Assembly: GCA_018697195.1 (NCBI GenBank)
Contig: CM031870.1
Location: 10,699,829 to 10,763,828, forward strand
Length of the DNA: 64,000 nucleotides
DNA from: Certhia americana
Taxonomy: Eukaryota > Chordata > Aves > Passeriformes > Certhiidae
Direction: 5' to 3'
The notes under the pieces are model-generated. The model worked only from the letters and a program-made list of their open reading frames with translations, was not told the DNA's origin and made no database searches. This document shows positions 38,140 through 50,900 of this stretch, in pieces. Numbering within the stretch: position 1 is the first letter of the stretch; each line of letters starts with the position of its first letter. The translations under genes were made by a program, and so were the position numbers.

Positions 38140-38715
38140 CTCTGGAATGAAGCAAGAACTTTCAAGAATGTATATTAGATAGTAGGATAGTGTGTAGTGT
38201 ATCACAGGGTGAGAATTTTAGATATATGGGGTTTTTAGGATGGCAAGCAGGGAAGACAAGATGGAGGATTCCACGTGGCTTCTGGGCTTCTTCCTTCTTC
38301 TCTGCTCCATTCTCTGCTGTGAAGGTGGCACGTTCTGGTTGGCTTAGAGTAGAGTCTAACTTTCTAACATGAATAATGGTTATTGGAGATTTTGCATAAA
38401 TATTGCTTACATGGGTTTTAATATAAAAACACACACTGCCCTGTGTGTGGGGGAGTGTGCCTGGGGTTTTGTGCCTTGGACTGACCTGCAGTGCAGAGTT
38501 CTGCTGGTCAGGAGAAAGAATGCTAGAGATAAAAAAGAATAAACAATAAATGAAAGAAGCAGAAGAGATGGCTCACGACCAGTTTTTCAGTCTCTGGCTG
38601 GGGAGGAAAAAGACTTTTGTACATTCTTGGGTTTCTCGGTGCAGCTGTGAAAAACAGAAAGAAAAAAATATTTTTTATAAAACCCGAGACAGGCACGCTG
38701 TTTATGCTAAGGACA
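38140..38715 (+). mobile_element. ERV LTR, sense, diverged sister of 35056-35704
   Basis: From about 38205 the sequence follows the minus-strand reading of 35056-35510 block by block: CACAGGGTGA, GGGGTTTTTAG, ACAAGATGGAGGA, TCTGGTTGG, TTTCTAACATG, a TATA box (ATATAAAAAC, 38421-38430), AGAATAAACAATAAA with two AATAAA signals (38538-38543 and 38545-38550), then CTGGCTGGGGA and GGACA at 38711-38715. TATA-to-polyA spacing (about 115 bp) matches the sister. The 5' third is poorly matched, so this copy is older or 5'-eroded, and the start is approximate. Confidence 0.78.
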
Positions 38716-41700
38716 TTTCAGCCTGCTGGGAATGGGGACCCAGCCCCAACACCGCCTGCATGGACAGAACTGTGCTATGAAGGACAATCCCTTCCTTACA
38801 GGCTGTAAAGCCCAGCTCTCACCAAGCTGCTCTTCAAAGGCCAGGAGTCCCCAAACTGGGGCCTGCATTGATTTGTGCTAACAGTGAGGAATGAACTGAG
38901 CATCCACAATTTCAGTACTACTTTGGTTCCACTGATGAAATTTTGGGGGAGAGGAGCTAAAGCAGCACAGGGCTGTGGCCCTGCCAACGTGTGCGTGGGA
39001 GAGGAGAAACCCAGAACAGCCAGGCTGCACAATGAGCCAGCAGCAGGAACATGATGTATGAGCACTCTGCTCGTTTGCACAAGGCAGCAGTGGAACACTA
39101 ACTTGTTTCCATGGCAACCTGAAAAAGAATTAGGGCTTTAAAACTGACTGAATGGTAGCCCCATGAAAAAGTAAAGGGCAGACCATATCTTTCTAAAATA
39201 TAATTTAGTACTAAGTCACCCGAACAGTATTAGCTAAAAGGATTTCAGCACTAGGCTTGGGAAGTGACCCATTTGGGATACGGAGTGTTAGGTTTCTCTA
39301 ATGGTGTGCCTGAGATCTGAAGGGCCTGGCGGACACACAATGGTGTACAGCATAAAAGAAGAGGAAAATACCTTTATGCCTGAAATCTCTTACCAGAAAG
39401 ACAAGAAAATATAGAGTGAAGGAGAGTGGAATAATCAGGTAGAAAACTGGCATTTTTGTAAAGATATGGGGACACTTGTTGAGTGCCCGGTACAAAAATA
39501 CATAGGGAATGAAGGAGAAGTGTGTTGAAAATGAAATAATCCCTCTGGTGAGTAAAGGGAAGCTTCTATATTTAAACTGGAGACATGTCCAGTTGGTCTA
39601 GGAGGCCAGAATCTGCCTCTAGCACAATACATTATCCTGCTCTCTGAACACTACTCAAATCTAATCCTGAAGTCCCTAAACATTTCAGAAAGTTTTTTGA
39701 CAGAAAAAACTCCTATTAAATGCAGCCAGAGTTGAGAAAAATGTTCATGATTTGACCGTTTTCTGTGAAATCAGGGCTGGGGAGATGGGAAGGAGGCAGT
39801 AATTTGTACATGCAAGATGACATTTTTTACACAATGATAGTTAAAAGACATAATCAAAATTATTATGGTTGAAAAATTATGGAAAACAGGAATCTAAATT
39901 TATTGTCAGCCAGTTTTCTTTACAAACAAATAAAAATTGGATCCCAGCAAATTCCCACGTACATCAGTCCCAGAGAGCACTAACCAACATTTGGAAAGTG
40001 TGGTTGGAACAATGCAGAGAGACAGATCTGAAACTCTCATAGACTGATGACAAACAACTGCACTGTTCAGAGTTTGGTCAGTTAAACCTCAGTGCAAATT
40101 ACATAAATTAGCATTTTACCAAGAAATATGGCCAATACAATGTCGAGGACAGTGTCATGAAAATAGACTTTCTCTCAGGAGTGGGGTCCATTTAGCTTCT
40201 CCCAAGCCAAACATGACTATGGGAGTTGTGCTGAAATCTATGTGCCCCTGCTCTCTCAGTGGTTTACAACAAGCAGCTGTCTGTAGAAACTCATTAAAGA
40301 GTCTCATACAAAAAATAAGTACAAGAATTGACCTCGGTTTCTGGAAATGGTCATAAAAAGGAATTATTTCTGTGTTTGGGTAAATGAGACCTTCAATTCA
40401 CAGCTCCGTTTTTTCCTTTTCCCAGCAGAAACCTGCAAAAACACATTGCTTTGAGTCTTAACAACACCAGTAACCTGATTCTCAAGAATGGTCAACACTG
40501 TTAGTCCCTTAGGCTGGGATTTTCAAAAGTATCTCAAGAGAAAAACCTCAGTGAAAGAAATAAGCACTCTTGGCACCCTGGCCATCCCTGTCTGTGGGAC
40601 CCTGCTGGGGAGAAGCCCAAGGCTGGAGCTGGGTCCCCAGTGTATAGGATGACTTTGCCCTCTTCTGGGAACACTCTCTTAAAACATCCTATTAAGGTAT
40701 AAGTTGAAACAAATCACAAGTGTGTTTAATAACGTATAAAACAGCTTAGTAAAATTGTCATGAAAATTTAAAAGCTTGGGCAAACCCCCTACACCTCTGC
40801 CATTTATACTGATGACAATGATAATGAAAAAAATAACGATGTTTTAACTCACTCACCAAAAAATTTATTCACCCTGAGAGAGTAGAAATGTACAAAGCTG
40901 GTGTAAAGATATACTTACCTTGAATTTATAAACTGCTTCTCAGATAAAGAAATACAGGATGAGGAGTTGCCTCATTTACATTCATTCATTCACCCTTGGC
41001 CATTTTTCAGCCTAGTGGATGCAAATTCTTTGAAGTCATTAGAGCTGATAAGAGAGAAGCCCTAAATCTGAGCCCGTTGTCACTGTCCAGACATCTGAGG
41101 CAGTGGTGATTCCCTGTACACCCCAACTGCCAGGGACACCCCACTCACAGCTGCCTTCAGGTACCCACTGCAGCCCACCCAGTGCTTCAAGTGTGAAGGA
41201 AGGAGTCAGACCAGGGGTAAGAAATGTTTTCTTGTAGGTGTGGGATGGCCTGCCTTTTATCTGTTTAACAATCTTTCTGCTTAATATAAGATATTCAGTA
41301 GGTACATAGCAGATGAAATAGTGGAAATTAGATGACGATTACTAACCTGAGAAGTCAAGTCCAGTGCACATGTTTCTTGCTGGTTGATGTCCAGAGAAGT
41401 TCCACATCCTGAACTAGAGATTTGCCATCAGTTGGGTATAAAACATATAAAAAACCCAACCAAAGAAAAAAAGAGATTATTTACCCTTGAATTCACATGC
41501 TGAAAGACCCTGAAGGAACAAAAGGCAGCAGGGGAATCAAACAATAAGGGTTGTGGTGAGGAGATCAATTTCACAAGGAAGATGTTTCTATTTTGGAATT
41601 GTTTCATATCACAGGAGAGGCACAAGCTGGTCAACCTGCCTGGACATGGCAGAGCAGAAGTGATACTTGAGCAGCCCATAAAGAAGAAAGCTTGGCTCAA

Positions 41701-44700
41701 TAGAGCACTTCTCTTTTATAGGGCAAAGCACAAGCATTTGCAATCAAAGCACACATATGGGCATTCAGCCTGAGGTGTACTGAAGACAGTGGTGTAATGA
41801 AAAAAGGAGAGAGCACACACTGAGCTGTGTGTGGCTTTGTTTTGTGGACAGTCATAGCCTAAGGAAATGGAGGTATGAGTCAGGACTTTTGGGAAGGTTG
41901 CTGTGCTACAAGACATATTCCTCCAAGTGTTTATGTTTGCCCCTTCTTAGGTGCAGATGAAGGAAAAAGAAACTGTTCTTCTATGACCCAGTCTGGCATT
42001 AGCCCCTGGCCTTACCTGGGTACAGAAGTATGCTTCAGTGTAAACAGATACATGTATTTAGCATTTAGCCACATCAGGTCTAAATTTCAGATTTTTATCC
42101 CTATGATATGGTGAACTTAGGCAACTTGCCACTGCAAAGAATGAGAATCCTACCAGCAAATCGCTCCTTGCAGTGCCCAGCAGCAGACCTTGTAAATGAC
42201 TATGATTGAATTTATTCTAAATTAATTTGGAAGCGTGTGGGATTTTAAGACAGAAGAACTGATCACCGTGCAGTTAATTGGGCCTGCCCTCTTAGCCCCA
42301 AGCCCCATCAGCCCAGCTAAGCAGCTGTCCTAGCAAAGGGAGGAGGGACGCCAAGTAGGCCAGCAAAAAGCCCTGACAAGAATTTAAATGAAATAAAATT
42401 GCCAAACTCTGCTCCGTTGCCTTTATTGGTCTGCAGAGAGCTTGAACCAAATGCCAAACACAAACAGAAGCCAATTTGTGTGGCATTTCCATTTTGCCAT
42501 CTTGGGATGCTCCTGCTCTGGGCTCTCTGGGAGGCAGCCTGTAGGTACTCAGCTCTGCACTGCAGCGTCACACAAAATGTGTCTGTTCTTAACTTTGCTC
42601 TGGTTCTCACAACAACAGGGCATTGGAATCCATTTGCCCTGCTGGAAATGGGGACTGAACAGAGCAAACGATCCTCAGCATTCTTCTGGCTGCTCACACT
42701 CCACAAGCTGGGGGCTGCTGGGCGTTGGGAAAGAGATCCCTAACTATGCATAACTCCCGCAAATCCCACCGAGTGCTGGAGTGTGACAGATGGAGCAGCA
42801 CCGAGGTGTGCCCAGCAGGAAGGCATCAGGCGTTTGGGAATGTTGGCTGTCAGAGAGGAGTGCTAGGGAGGGGAGCTCTGCCAGCCCCCAGGGTCCTTGG
42901 TGCTTTATATGCACTGCACTCCTGAATGAGGCTCCTGGTAACGACCTGCCCAGCGGAGCCTTTAAAACAAATTATGGATGATAAAGCAAGAATCCAAGGT
43001 AAATTTTCAGAGCTGATGAGTGAAAAACAGCTCAGATCTTTATGTGCCGGCTGAGCACATTTAGGGGAGAGCCACTGGGGTGCAATAAGCATGATTCCAC
43101 ACTATGTCACTTTTAAGAGGAAAACTTCATAATCCTTGGCAACTTCTGCATCCTAAAGAGTACGGTTTGAAAAGTTACCACACAATGAAACACTTCCTCC
43201 CTCCAGGAGGCCATTTCTGCTCAGGAAACTCATCTATCAGAGAACCTTGGGTGAGATACACACCTGGTGTGTGAGGACAGTGAGAGCTGGGGCTGGGGGG
43301 GAGCAGGAGGTGGGCAAGGTGGGGCTGGGTCATGGACCAGCAGGTGCCTGGCAGGGCTACCACACTCACTCCAGGCTCCCTGGCTCAGGGGGCACCAGAA
43401 ATGTATGAACCATGCTCATGTGGCTCTCTGCTTCTGATTCCTCAAGTGTGGCATTCACAGGGACTAGGGTCAATTAAATATTCTAGAATTCCTAATTTTT
43501 AGGCAGCAGCTCATCCTACACTAATTAGTGCAAATGGAGGGGTGGAGAGAGGGTGGGGAAAGCAGAGTTTAAACACAACAGTGACAGATGCATTTTATAG
43601 GATCTAATGATTCATTCTGAGACACAGTCATCTTTTCAAATATTATTACCAGTTACTGTTCAGGGGCTGCCTGTTTTCAGGGCTGTGCCCATCATGGGGT
43701 AGATCCAAACATGACTGGAGATATTGCTAAGACTTAAATGCCTTTGATGTGGGACATAGCTGACATGTTGAGAAATAAATTTATTCAAATTCTCTGTGAC
43801 ATGGAATATACGTGAATGCAGGTACATAAAATGTTCTGTGAGGTGACTGTGATGTTGGTTTGAATCCAGATGCTGCCTGTGATTGTTGGCGAGCCACTGG
43901 TGAAATTTCTGCTTAAAAAAAGAAAAGCAAGACTTACAAATAACTGCTCATGCTTTAAGCTGCCCTGTCCATCCTGTGAGATGTTTCAGTAGCCAGTGTG
44001 AAACAGTGTGCTGAAACCCATCTCTTGCACATCAGGACACCATTATAGACACTTTTCAGACATAAACTCAGCTAAAATCATTGAATTATTTTTGAATATT
44101 TTAAACACATTAGAGAAATCTATTATTTTTTACCCATGTTTCACATGAGGTTTTTGCAGACAGTAGTAAAGCACTCCTTAGAGAAAAAAAAAATTCAGAA
44201 TCCTCAGAATAGAGCTGCTCTGTAAAATCACTTGATCAAACAGAGATTTCAGCTCAGGAATCCAGATCTTCTTCAGTCCAGCTATCATTCTCTGCCAGTA
44301 TTCTGGAGATGTGTTGTGTGCAATAAGAAACAGGCCACAATCAAGCCTGTTTCTCCAAATTACTTCACAGTTGATATCTCACCCTTTGAGTATCTCAAAA
44401 CACTACCAGGGCTGTATATCAGAGTCCTTCAAAATCCAGAAAGATAATTTAGCCAGCACTTCAATTTAAGTGACAGAAAGTTCATCCCTTTCATTCCATT
44501 CTTTATTAACAGGCATTCTTAGATGGCATCAGACCCCAAATCTACTTAGTGCAGCTTGTTGTTTGCAGGAATAGCAACCAAGAGGTGAGCAGAAGAGAAA
44601 GCAGGAGCCAGAGGCTCACATTATATAGGTATAATGTGTTACCACATAGCTCTCCTCATAATTTCCAATAAAAATACAAAAACTCAAGCCAGCTCAAAGG

Positions 44701-46889
44701 AAAACTACTAGTCCATGGCTGCAAACCATCACACCACGAAAACAAGCATCCTCCCAAGATGGAAATTCCATATCCATAGCCCGCCTTGTTTGCCGGGTGG
44801 CAGCTGGGCCCAAAACAACCTTTGGCAAATGCAATGTAATGCACTTAAGCTAGTCTTTCCTCCAATTTCCTCTGCAGTGATTATTAATGAATGTGACAAG
44901 CAGAAGACTCTCTCTCTTTGCATCCTCTCTGAGTGATTTGCCACACAGAGGGCACATCACTGCCTGAACACCTCGCCTACCACTGTGGTGAGTATTTATA
45001 CATATTTGTCACCACCAGCTAGCATGATGTTGCAGTAATCATTAATCTGCTATCTAGTGTTTAATTGCTCTTATCTGCTGCTGCAGAGAAAAGGAGCAGT
45101 TCATTAGGCAGAAGTAGTTCACTGGCAGCATCCCTGCTCTGGCCTGGAGCCAGAGGGTGTCAAACCCCACTCCCTCCCTTTTGAGGCTGTGGGGATCCAC
45201 GGTCTGGGGATCACTTGTGCTGGAAATCTGATGGGGTTTGGGGATGTCTGTGGCATCCTTCACACGGGGGTGGGGCTGGACAGGCAGAGCTGTGGCTCCA
45301 GGGGCAGCAGGGTTCAGACAAGTGCAATAATGACCATACACCTTCTCAGTACTCTGGCCAAACCTCTGGCTCCAGCCAAGCCTTGCCTTTGCCCCAGTCT
45401 GCCCAGCCTCATCCCCCATGTCCCTTGGCTCTGCTTTCCCCCTCAGCCTCATCATGCATCACCCTGACCCCTGGCTCACAGAAAAACCCAAACCATGAGA
45501 GGCTACTGAACGGGATTGGCTGCCAGCTCCTGCTCTTCACGCTAAGAATGTGAAGTATGTGCCTGCCAAAAATAACACTACCATCTATACATCTATAACT
45601 TAGCCATCACACAGGAAAAACTAAGCAGCTTCCCAGCTAGAGGTGTGAATATGGCTCTTCTGGAACAGAAGTAGCAGAGAAATGTGATATCTACATAACC
45701 AAGTTTTCTCTGCTGCATGCTCCAAAAGACACCTTTTGCTCAGAGGCCCTCAGGCACAAAGAATCACGGTGGCTGGGATGTATAAAATAACATGTTTAGT
45801 TTTGGGGTAATAATATGTCTTTCAAATGAGAATGGTCTATAGCTGCAAGCTTCAAAGAAGCAGCCAGTGCACTTTTTAAAGCCCAAATAGGCATTTTATG
45901 ATGCAAAGGATAAATCTGTCAGTAAAGATTCTTGTAAGTCAAGTAAATACAGCTGTTCTCTTATGTGAGGAGCTAGATATTACTTTTGTGGAGAAAATTG
46001 TGCCATTTCTTAATAGGGAGCAAAGAAAGAAGGAAAAGCAGGGAGGTAAAAAATGTAGGGAGTCTTTTTTTACCCTGTGGAGCAGTGAGCTGCAGCCAGA
46101 GGTAGAGCAGCCAGGGATGGGTGCTGGCAGCAGCACTTCAGCACCAGCATTTGGGGTGTGTGTTGGGGGAAGAGGATGTGCAAGCTGCCACCCCCCCAAA
46201 ACACAGAATGTTTGCTCCACATGAACATGAACTGGTCTTTCAGACCAGCTCCTTTGCAAGCTGCTAATTCCTCAGGTCTGTGGCAAATGTGAAAACACAG
46301 GTGGGGTATAAGATTCACCTGTGAGGGACAATTTAACACTGGCTTAGCTAAATAATATTTCGACAGTAGCCATGAAGACACAGCTACATGGTCCCCAACC
46401 AGGATAATTTCCAAGGTTGAGAAGAAAAGAGAAGGAAAGGGACTAACATTAGGCTCTGGAGCTGGGAATAAACAGCCAGAGCAGCACAGGAGCCTGAGCT
46501 GGAACAGGTGTGTGGTGGAGGAACAGGCACTCCTCATGGTGGCAGCACTTTGTACATGGGCTTTCAGCTGCCCACAGACACAGATCGGTGTGATCATCAC
46601 ACAATGGGAGCTGCCAGGAGCTAGGCAAAGCTGGCATGCACATGCCTGTGTGACTCTGGATGTCTCATGTGCTTTGTAGTTCTAACAATGAGAAACCAAT
46701 ACTGATATTTTTATGAAGATACTATTTTGCAAATCCAGGTCCCAAATGGTACTCTTGCAGTATTATGGATGAAAAATAGAAAACTCCCAAAAGTCATCTT
46801 AGAGGGACTGAACCCCGTTGCACCAAGCGGAGGGATGTACAAAAAGTCATACAATAAACCTTCCTGTTCAATACTAGACTGCAAGATCA
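38716..46889. other. Unannotated non-coding stretch
   Basis: 8 kb with no recognised gene or clear transposon. A hairpin with NFI-like TGGCA/TGCCA arms lies at 42449-42488. 45120-45480 is GC-richer, and overlapping frames there (about 90-130 codons) are without domains. Frames at 42317-42706, 42399-42743 and 46070-46600 are likewise unrecognisable and overlap each other on opposite strands. Confidence 0.55.
42449..42488. other. Imperfect hairpin with NFI-like half sites
   Basis: The left arm AAATGCCAAACACAAA (42449-42464) pairs with the right arm TTTGTGTGGCATTT (42475-42488) over 14 bp, with a two-base bulge and a 10-base loop. TGCCA and TGGCA are nuclear factor I half-site words. Function is unknown. 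Confidence 0.5.
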
Positions 46890-47200
46890 GCTATAAAACT
46901 GCAGGATCAAAGGTCTGTCTAGCTCAGCATCCTGCTGTTGGCAAGTATGTGGTACTGAAGGCATCCTGCAAGGGCTGGATGGTCCTGAGCATGTGCTGTC
47001 CTCCTGTTAGACAGTGCTCCTGACTTCCACTGCCAGTGCTGGAGCATTTCCTCAGCCAGCAGTTTCCTTCAGCCCACAGTATGCAACCATACCTATACCT
47101 TTTTGAAGGTTTAAAATTCCATCTGGGCGCACAACAAATGGCAGCCTCAGGGAATGGGTCCCACACTTTAGTTGTGTGTTACACCTAATGAGAGGTGTAG
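46890..47200 (-). mobile_element. Ancient CR1-type LINE fragment (antisense)
   Basis: GATCAAAGGTCTGTCTAGCT then CAGCATCCTG at 46903-46933 matches an old amniote CR1-type repeat that I know as GATCAAAGGTCCATCTAGCC followed by CAGTATCCTG. About 200 bp later come ACCTTTTTGAAGG, GGGAATGGGTCCCACACTTT and AGTTGTGTGTTACAC, which correspond in order to the family's TTTTTGAACCC, GAGTTCCACAG and TGTGCGTTGTG phrases. Same order and roughly right spacing argue against chance. The copy is heavily mutated and has no coding capacity. Confidence 0.7.
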
Positions 47201-47338
47201 AAGAAACCAGAGAGGCTGTTTCTGCTCTAACTTGTACCAATGGCCTTGTGAGCATGTGCTCTGCATTCCCAATGATTAGTGCTTCAGGGCCTGGACTCCA
47301 GCTGGACTCTCCAAGGAGACACTGGGAGAACAGGGGGG

Positions 47339-47911
47339 TGTGCTGGGCTCAGCACTGCTGGCTGCCCCTGCCTACCCAATTGCTCTCATCACCTCCTTGA
47401 CGAGAAAGGAGAGAAACCAAGATGAAAAACTTAAGGGTTGAGATAAAGAAAGAAGACCTCTTACCAATTTCATGGGCAAAACAGATTTAACTTGGGGAAA
47501 ATCAATATAATTTATTGACAGTCAAAACAGGGTTGGACAGTGAGAACCAAAGACGTCGACCTCTCTTCTCAGTCTCAGCCTCACTCATCCAGAGCTGCCT
47601 GAAAGCTGTGGCTAGTGAAACCCAGACCACTGGCTAATATCCTGAGATGGGCAGCTGAAGTAACAGAGTTTGGGGATTGGGTTTCCTGTGCTGGGCATAT
47701 TCTGCTTAATCTCTGAAAGTGTCTGGTGTTTAATGATATCCTGCCCTCCTCTCTCTGCCCTCTCCCCCAGAGCTGACTTTGCTGAACTCCCAGCAAAAAC
47801 ACCAGCCCTTGGATTGTCAACAGGAGGTCTTCTCAGGAAAAGCCACTTCCTCTGGCACAGCATATAGGGATTAATGTTGTATTGCAAAGGAATCATATCA
47901 TTGTAATTACA
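47339..47911 (-). mobile_element. Solo ERV LTR, antisense
   Basis: On the minus strand the block begins near TGTAATTACAATGAT (47911) and ends near CCCAGCACA (47339). AATAAA (plus-strand TTTATT, 47511-47516) is followed by a TTTTCCCCAAGTTAAATCTG phrase, CTGTTTTGCCCATGA, then TTATCTCAACCCTTAAG and a T/C-rich run. This order is the R-U5 region of a widespread avian ERV LTR. The 400-585 fragment shares the TTATCTCAACCCTT part. No retroviral genes are attached. Edges and any target duplication are unverified. Confidence 0.7.
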
Positions 47912-50900
47912 GAAACAAGCTTATTTTGTGGATTTTCCCCTCGTGCCACCATCCCTTCCCAAAAAGGACCCTTGTTCTCCCTGTGCAGGCTGGGTGAGAC
48001 AACCAGGGCTGGATGAGCCTGTGGAGGAGATTCACAGGAACGAGGCTTTAGCACAAGTTTATTCAGGATTAGTCCACCTGTAATTGAATGTGCTTCAGTG
48101 CTTCAGGGTTTGTTCCTCCAGAACAGCTCTGGAATAATTGAATAATAAGAGAGAGGAGGAAAAAAGACTTGCAGAGTTAAGTGAGCTTTGGATACATGCT
48201 GGTCCTACATTTTTTGCAGCCCCAGTACTCCCTAAACTGGGGCACCAGGCAAGACACACTCAGTGAGTCCCTGCTGCTCCCAGACACTCTGATGTACTGA
48301 TGCTTCAAAAGGAAATGAGGATACAATGATAAGTCACTTCCATCAGGAAGCAATTCAGTTTGTGTGGTTCTGAATTGTGTCTGCAACAAAGAAATCTCAT
48401 CATAAGGCATCTTTAAGCACAATGAGCAATGGTGGAGATAGAGAAATAACGAAACTCAAACTGATCTACTGCAACTCTTTCAAGCGTGCTCTGTTAGGGA
48501 GAAGCCCAGGTAATAAATTATTATAATTTTGAAATCCGAAATCGAGCTATCTTACAAATATTTCCTAGTTACGGTTCTTGTCAGCAAATAGTAGTTAAAA
48601 TCTCCAATTCCATTCCCTTCATTTGTTCAGTGGTCTTTCAATTGAACAAATCTGAGCTGGGTTGTACCTCCTGTCTGAAGCTTCTGCCCAAAGATGATAA
48701 TTTCTGAAGAGCTTCAGAAAAAAAATCAAGATAGCAGCTTTTGAGTTATGTGAGGGAACAGAAAAATATGCTTTTCCCATATGTTGTGATTGAAATGTTG
48801 CATTTGCATAAGTCAAAACCAGCTGTAGCTATAAAATTTTTAACTTAGCTTGATTTATTGCCCTTCTTGAGGTAGGAAAAACACAAGATGTCTCAAGAAC
48901 GATCCCTTCAGTGGATTTTGAGTTAGGACATGAATAGTTACATCTGCCATATGTGCAACTGCAGTATTTTCTAACAGGGTTTTCTCAAAGATCTTCAATA
49001 AGATGGTTTTAGCCTGCATGGCACACACAGATCCAGGAGTTCCAGATGAAGATTAAAGGGTACTCAGCATTACTCTGCTCTTAAAAATAATATTATTGCC
49101 TACAGTTGTTTATTGTCATAGTGTTTAAATGCTGCACAGTCATTTGGCTTCAGGCTAAGATGCCACTGAAATGGACTTAAAAGTATAAGTGTGACATGTC
49201 ACCCACCCTGCCCCAAAGATCTTGAGTTGTTAAAAGCAGATACATGGAAGGATGTACCAAATAAGGCAGGAATGGGAAACATAAACAGAGAACTCAGCAC
49301 CTGAATAACACCATTTCCTGTACCAACAGGAACCGTTTCATAATTTCTGTGAAAGGAGCATATTTTGCTCTTAGATTTTTTTGTGTTGGGTCTTGATTTT
49401 TAGTTCCCTCTACCCTAAGGAGAGAAGAGTCTTATATTTTTCATCTTAGATGCACCTTGGAACTGGTGTTCCCTTCCCTTCCTAATGTACTGTCAGAGGA
49501 TTTACCCTCCACATAAGAGATTCTGTCTTATTTCTCTCTCCCTGGCATAGGAAATAAAGCTTTACTGCACAGCAGCAGAAATTTTGTCCTGGTGAAGCAG
49601 GAGAAAAAAATTTCCATGCATTTTGGTGGGTGAGCAAATCACACAGAAATGGCTGAGTCATTTTACTCGTCTCTGTGGAGTGCTTTGAGTTCCATAAGGA
49701 GACAGGTTCATTAGTGCAACATATGCATTTGTTTACCTGTGCACTAAAAAGTTTGCATAACGTTTTTCAGCTCTACCACTTGGTCTAAAGAAAGATCTCA
49801 TCACTGCCTACACTCACTATCCCACCTGCGTCCTTAAGGGGCTGCAGCAAGGTGCCAGTTATCAGTAGGAGTCAAAGGTGGACATTGGGATAATGCTGAA
49901 AGTAGAGATTAAAGAATGATACAGTCCTTGTCAGCAGCAAGATGACAGAACCACAACCTGAGCAATTTCAAAGAGGGAAGCAGCCCACCACATGGTTATT
50001 AAAGACAATATTAGGTTAATGCTGAACTGAACAAAGCCACACTGAGCTCCCGTGGCCCAAATGTGGTATATTCCTGGTCCCTGCGGTGTGCCAGGCTTTG
50101 ACAGCCCTTGTCAGCTTCTTGTCTCAGAGACTTCTGCAAATAAAATCTTGCTGGTGTTTGAAAAGCAGTTGGGGTCTGCATGAGAACATTTGGCTGCCCT
50201 CCCTGCAGTGCTCAGGGTGCACAAGGAATACACTGCTGGTCCCGGGACTGCAGTGAGTGCAACTCAATCCATTTGGCTTTCTGTACCCTACCCCACACTC
50301 TGCAGGTTTTGCTTTTGCTGGCAAAAGTTGTTTTCTCAGTGTCAAAAAAAAAAAAATGAGCCAAAGTCTACAGTGTAAAATGATTTTTTTCACCTCTCTC
50401 ACCTTTCCGTGGCAATTGGCAGGATTTGCAGGTTTCACATTACGTGTCAAGCTGCTTCCAGAGGCTCCAAACTCCCAGACTCTTAAAAATCAATGAGCTA
50501 GACACAGTGAAAGCTCAGGAATTTCTTGCTTCATCACGTACCACACAGTATATAATGGTTTTTAAAAGAAAGAGACCAGCACAGGTATACACAAATCTAC
50601 CCAGAATTACAGCTCCTCTACATTTTGTAGAGCTGAAATTTTTGGGAACTTGACAATGTGTCTGCCTGCATTATGGCCAGATCTCATCAGCACAGATGTA
50701 ACCAGGTAGGAACTGTATGTGGAGAAGACGTAGCAAACATACTTCTAGTTTTGTAGCTTTCCTCAACATTTTGGATATGTGGCTTGAGTGGAAATAAGGG
50801 AATCTGACAGGAATAAGTGTGATACCAACATTGCTTTGTCAGCATAGACACTTGTGCTGGTGATGAGTTCTGGGGACCATCATAGTAGCAGTGGGACCAG

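Noticed and set aside
35056..38715. A complete provirus bounded by two LTRs
   Set aside because: The LTRs face opposite ways and the 2.4 kb between them has no gag, pol or env signature.
44232..44447. 71-codon frame that reads protein-like
   Set aside because: Short, bounded by an in-frame stop just upstream, no ATG start and no family recognised.
46070..46600. 176-codon minus-strand frame
   Set aside because: Overlapped by frames on both strands, Cys/His/Pro scatter without any motif pattern; consistent with chance.
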